64,000 nt of DNA from Paraburkholderia sp. UYCP14C (GTDB taxonomy: Bacteria; Pseudomonadota; Gammaproteobacteria; Burkholderiales; Burkholderiaceae), in contig NZ_SELS01000001.1 of the NCBI RefSeq assembly GCF_004197395.1, positions 124,001 to 188,000 of the forward strand, in the 5' to 3' direction. The notes under the pieces are model-generated. The model made no database searches, had not been told where the DNA came from, and saw nothing but the letters and a program-made list of their open reading frames with translations. Positions 62,038-64,000 of the stretch are shown piece after piece (the first letter of the stretch is position 1; the number at the start of each line of letters is the position of its first letter). The translations under genes and the position numbers were made by a program.

Positions 62038-63477
62038 TCACTGCGGCGCGCGCTCGACTGGCGACACCGCTGCCTGATTCCGGTAGCGCGCGAAATACAT
62101 CACGCTCAGCACGATCAGGAATGGCACACCGAAGATCAGCGTCATGTGGAACTCGGGCGTGAAGTACGTCGTGATCATGATCGCGAGCATCAGGCCCGCG
62201 CCGAGCAGCGTCGGCACCGGAAAACCCGGCATGCGGAAATTGCCGGCGGGCGCGCCGCTGGCCGCGCGGCGCCGGCGGAAGAAATAGTGCGTGACGAAGA
62301 TCGTCATCCACGTGAATAGCGCGCCGAACATCGCAATGGCCATCATGATCGTAAACGATGCGTTCGGATACAGCACGCTGACCACGGTTGCAATCGCGAT
62401 GCCCGCCGTCGACAGCAGCAGCGCGCTGAACGGCACGCCACGCTCGTTGACTTCGCCGAGGCTGCGCGGCGCGTAGCCGGCGCGCGCGAGGCTGAACATC
62501 ATGCGCGTTGTGATGTACAACTGGCTATTCATCGCCGACAGTGCCGCCACCAGCACCACGAAGTTGATCACGCCCGCCGCGCCCGGCATGTGCACCGCCA
62601 GCATCATCTTCACGAACGGGCTTTCGTCGCGACCGGCCGCGGTCCAAGGCACGATCGCGAGCATCAGCGCCATCGTGACCAGATAGAACAGCACCAGACG
62701 CACGACCGTCGAGCGGAACGCGCGCGTGACGGCGCGCTCGGGGTCTTCTGCTTCGCCCGCGGCCACCGCGATCATCTCGATGCTCAGGTAGCTGAAGATC
62801 GACACGATGACCGCTACCCACATGCCCCAGAGGCCCCTCGGAAAGAACCCGCCGTGATCGAAGTAGTGATGAAAGCCGGCGACCGATCCGTTAGCGCTTC
62901 CGTCGGCACCCGCAACCAGAGAAGGATTCACGAACACCACATACGAGCCGATCACGATGAACGCGACGATCGCCGTGACCTTGATGACCGAGAACCAGTA
63001 CTCGACCGAGCCGAATACGTCGACGCTCAGTGCATTGACGAGCACGAGTACCGCCGAGAAGCCGATGATCCACATCCATCCCGGCACGGCGGGAAACCAG
63101 TACTTCATATACAGCGCGATCGCGGTGACCTCGGTGCCGACCGCGAGCACGATGCACGCCCAGTACGAGTAGCGCACCAGAAAGCCCGCCCACGGGCTGA
63201 TGTAGTGCTCGGCGTAGGCGCCGAACGAACCCGAGGTCGGATGCGCGACGGTCATCTCCGCAAGGCAGCCCATCAGCAGCAGCGAGATCAGCGCGCCGAT
63301 CGCATAGCTGATCAGCACGCTCGGGCCGGCGAAGCCGATCGCGAAGCCGCTGCCGAGAAAGAGCCCGGTGCCGATGGCACCGCCGATCGCGATCATCGAC
63401 ATCTGCCGGGCCGTTAGCGTGCGACGAAGACCTGCTTCACGCGCGGCGATTTGCTGAAATTGTCCTTCTGAACTCAT
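62038..63477 (-). CDS. Amino acid permease (APC superfamily)
   Basis: A 479-residue inner-membrane protein with twelve helices, the helix-1 motif AIGGAIGTGLFLGSG and the conserved YLSIEMIAVAAGEAEDPERA loop of the AAT family (GabP/ProY/CycA type). Substrate unknown. The ATG at 63477 has GGAGGAG 6 bases upstream. Confidence 0.92.
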   Translation of the reverse strand: MSSEGQFQQIAAREAGLRRTLTARQMSMIAIGGAIGTGLFLGSGFAIGFAGPSVLISYAIGALISLLLMGCLAEMTVAHPTSGSFGAYAEHYISPWAGFLVRYSYWACIVLAVGTEVTAIALYMKYWFPAVPGWMWIIGFSAVLVLVNALSVDVFGSVEYWFSVIKVTAIVAFIVIGSYVVFVNPSLVAGADGSANGSVAGFHHYFDHGGFFPRGLWGMWVAVIVSIFSYLSIEMIAVAAGEAEDPERAVTRAFRSTVVRLVLFYLVTMALMLAIVPWTAAGRDESPFVKMMLAVHMPGAAGVINFVVLVAALSAMNSQLYITTRMMFSLARAGYAPRSLGEVNERGVPFSALLLSTAGIAIATVVSVLYPNASFTIMMAIAMFGALFTWMTIFVTHYFFRRRRAASGAPAGNFRMPGFPVPTLLGAGLMLAIMITTYFTPEFHMTLIFGVPFLIVLSVMYFARYRNQAAVSPVERAPQ

Positions 63478-63576
63478 CGAATATCTCCTCCAACTTATTT
63501 GACGCCTGACGCGCAGCGCGGGCCGATGTTTTACCATCGATTGCCCGCGCGGACGAGGCACGACGTATTGCTTCGT

Positions 63577-64000
63577 TTAGAACAAGTGGCGTATGCCTGC
63601 CGCCACGCCGGTCTGATTGCTGTTGCCCGGCAATTCGGAGACGGCGCCGCCGGAGACCTTGTTGTAGTCGACGGTGCCGTAGACCTGCGTGCTCCTGGAC
63701 AGCGCGTATTCGGCGACCACCACGCCCGTGTAGCGCTTGCCGCCGTTGTCGGCGATGCCGTTGACGTCGCGAATCGAGTCGTAGTAGAACGCGCCCGTCA
63801 CGGTGACGGCCGGCGTGACCTGATACACGATGCCGGTATAGCCGATCGTGTCGCGACGCGGGTTGGCGACGAACGAACCGGTCTGGACGTTGCGGCTCGG
63901 ATCGTTCAGATAGCCGTCGATTTGACCCGTCGAGTCCTTGCCGCCGATATAGCCGACGAACAGCGACGCCGGTCCGATCACGTAGCGCGCCGCGGCGCCC
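63577..64000 (-). CDS. OmpC-like porin, N-terminus beyond the window
   Basis: The last about 140 residues of a Burkholderia-type porin: alternating beta strands (VTGAFYYDSIRDVNG, VVVAEYALSRSTQVYGTVDYNKVSGG) and the terminal GIRHLF with C-terminal Phe needed for outer-membrane assembly. The start lies to the right of the window. Confidence 0.9.
   Translation of the reverse strand, partial: GAAARYVIGPASLFVGYIGGKDSTGQIDGYLNDPSRNVQTGSFVANPRRDTIGYTGIVYQVTPAVTVTGAFYYDSIRDVNGIADNGGKRYTGVVVAEYALSRSTQVYGTVDYNKVSGGAVSELPGNSNQTGVAAGIRHLF

Overview
The window is GC-rich, densely packed chromosomal DNA from a betaproteobacterium, most likely Paraburkholderia or a close Burkholderiaceae relative. This rests on family recognition: Burkholderia-type OmpC-like porins, DUF3562, the split hpn hopanoid cluster, paired IclR regulators and TtuB/TtuC tartrate genes. 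No rRNA, tRNA, CRISPR array, prophage or insertion sequence was seen.

Layout. 1-4066: a sensor kinase truncated by the left edge, then a CheY-like / CheC-like / PAS-GGDEF operon. 4303-23503: a hopanoid locus in blocks: hpnD-hpnE-shc-hpnG; hpnN with an mlaA-like gene; hpnM; ispH-hpnH; hpnC-hpnB; and hpnA. An M30-like lipoprotein peptidase and an acyl-CoA thioesterase sit between them. 23642-28997: small housekeeping and accessory genes (acylphosphatase, orphan EgtD-type methyltransferase, RarD-type transporter, DUF962/Mpo1, Crp/Fnr regulator). An exact 233-bp tandem duplication covers the start of rarD. 29146-34231: a leftward five-gene operon resembling SiaABCD, with a CBS-SpoIIE phosphatase, SiaB, SiaC, a SiaD-like GGDEF protein and a membrane GGDEF-EAL protein. 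34425-38436: a secreted nuclease, a Tat-type phosphoesterase and small hypotheticals. 38568-54618: an IclR regulator, a porin and a rightward 13-gene catabolic operon built round a three-component Rieske oxygenase. 54716-57106: a GNAT protein, DUF3562 and a TAXI-type binding protein. 57207-60839: a LysR / tartrate dehydrogenase / tartrate transporter unit. The right end has a secreted unknown, an amino acid permease and a truncated porin.

How the genes work together. IspH feeds isoprenoid precursors; HpnC, HpnD and HpnE make squalene; Shc cyclises it; HpnH and HpnG start side-chain extension; HpnA and HpnB are associated with head-group metabolism; HpnN, HpnM and the MlaA homologue look like a route from inner to outer membrane. 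In the Rieske operon a ferredoxin, oxygenase and reductase would hydroxylate an unidentified aromatic substrate. A VOC extradiol dioxygenase and alpha/beta hydrolase could open and cut the ring, and dehydrogenases, a ThDP enzyme and an aspartate-dehydrogenase-like protein would process the products. A porin and an MFS transporter would supply uptake. The porin and operon promoters share TCCATA half-sites, which suggests common control by the two IclR paralogues.

Most interesting points: the uncharacterised Rieske operon and its shared operator; HpnC lacking both aspartates of its first Asp-rich motif; the CBS-controlled Sia-type switch; the abutting rarD duplication; and an SDR lacking the Tyr/Lys catalytic pair.
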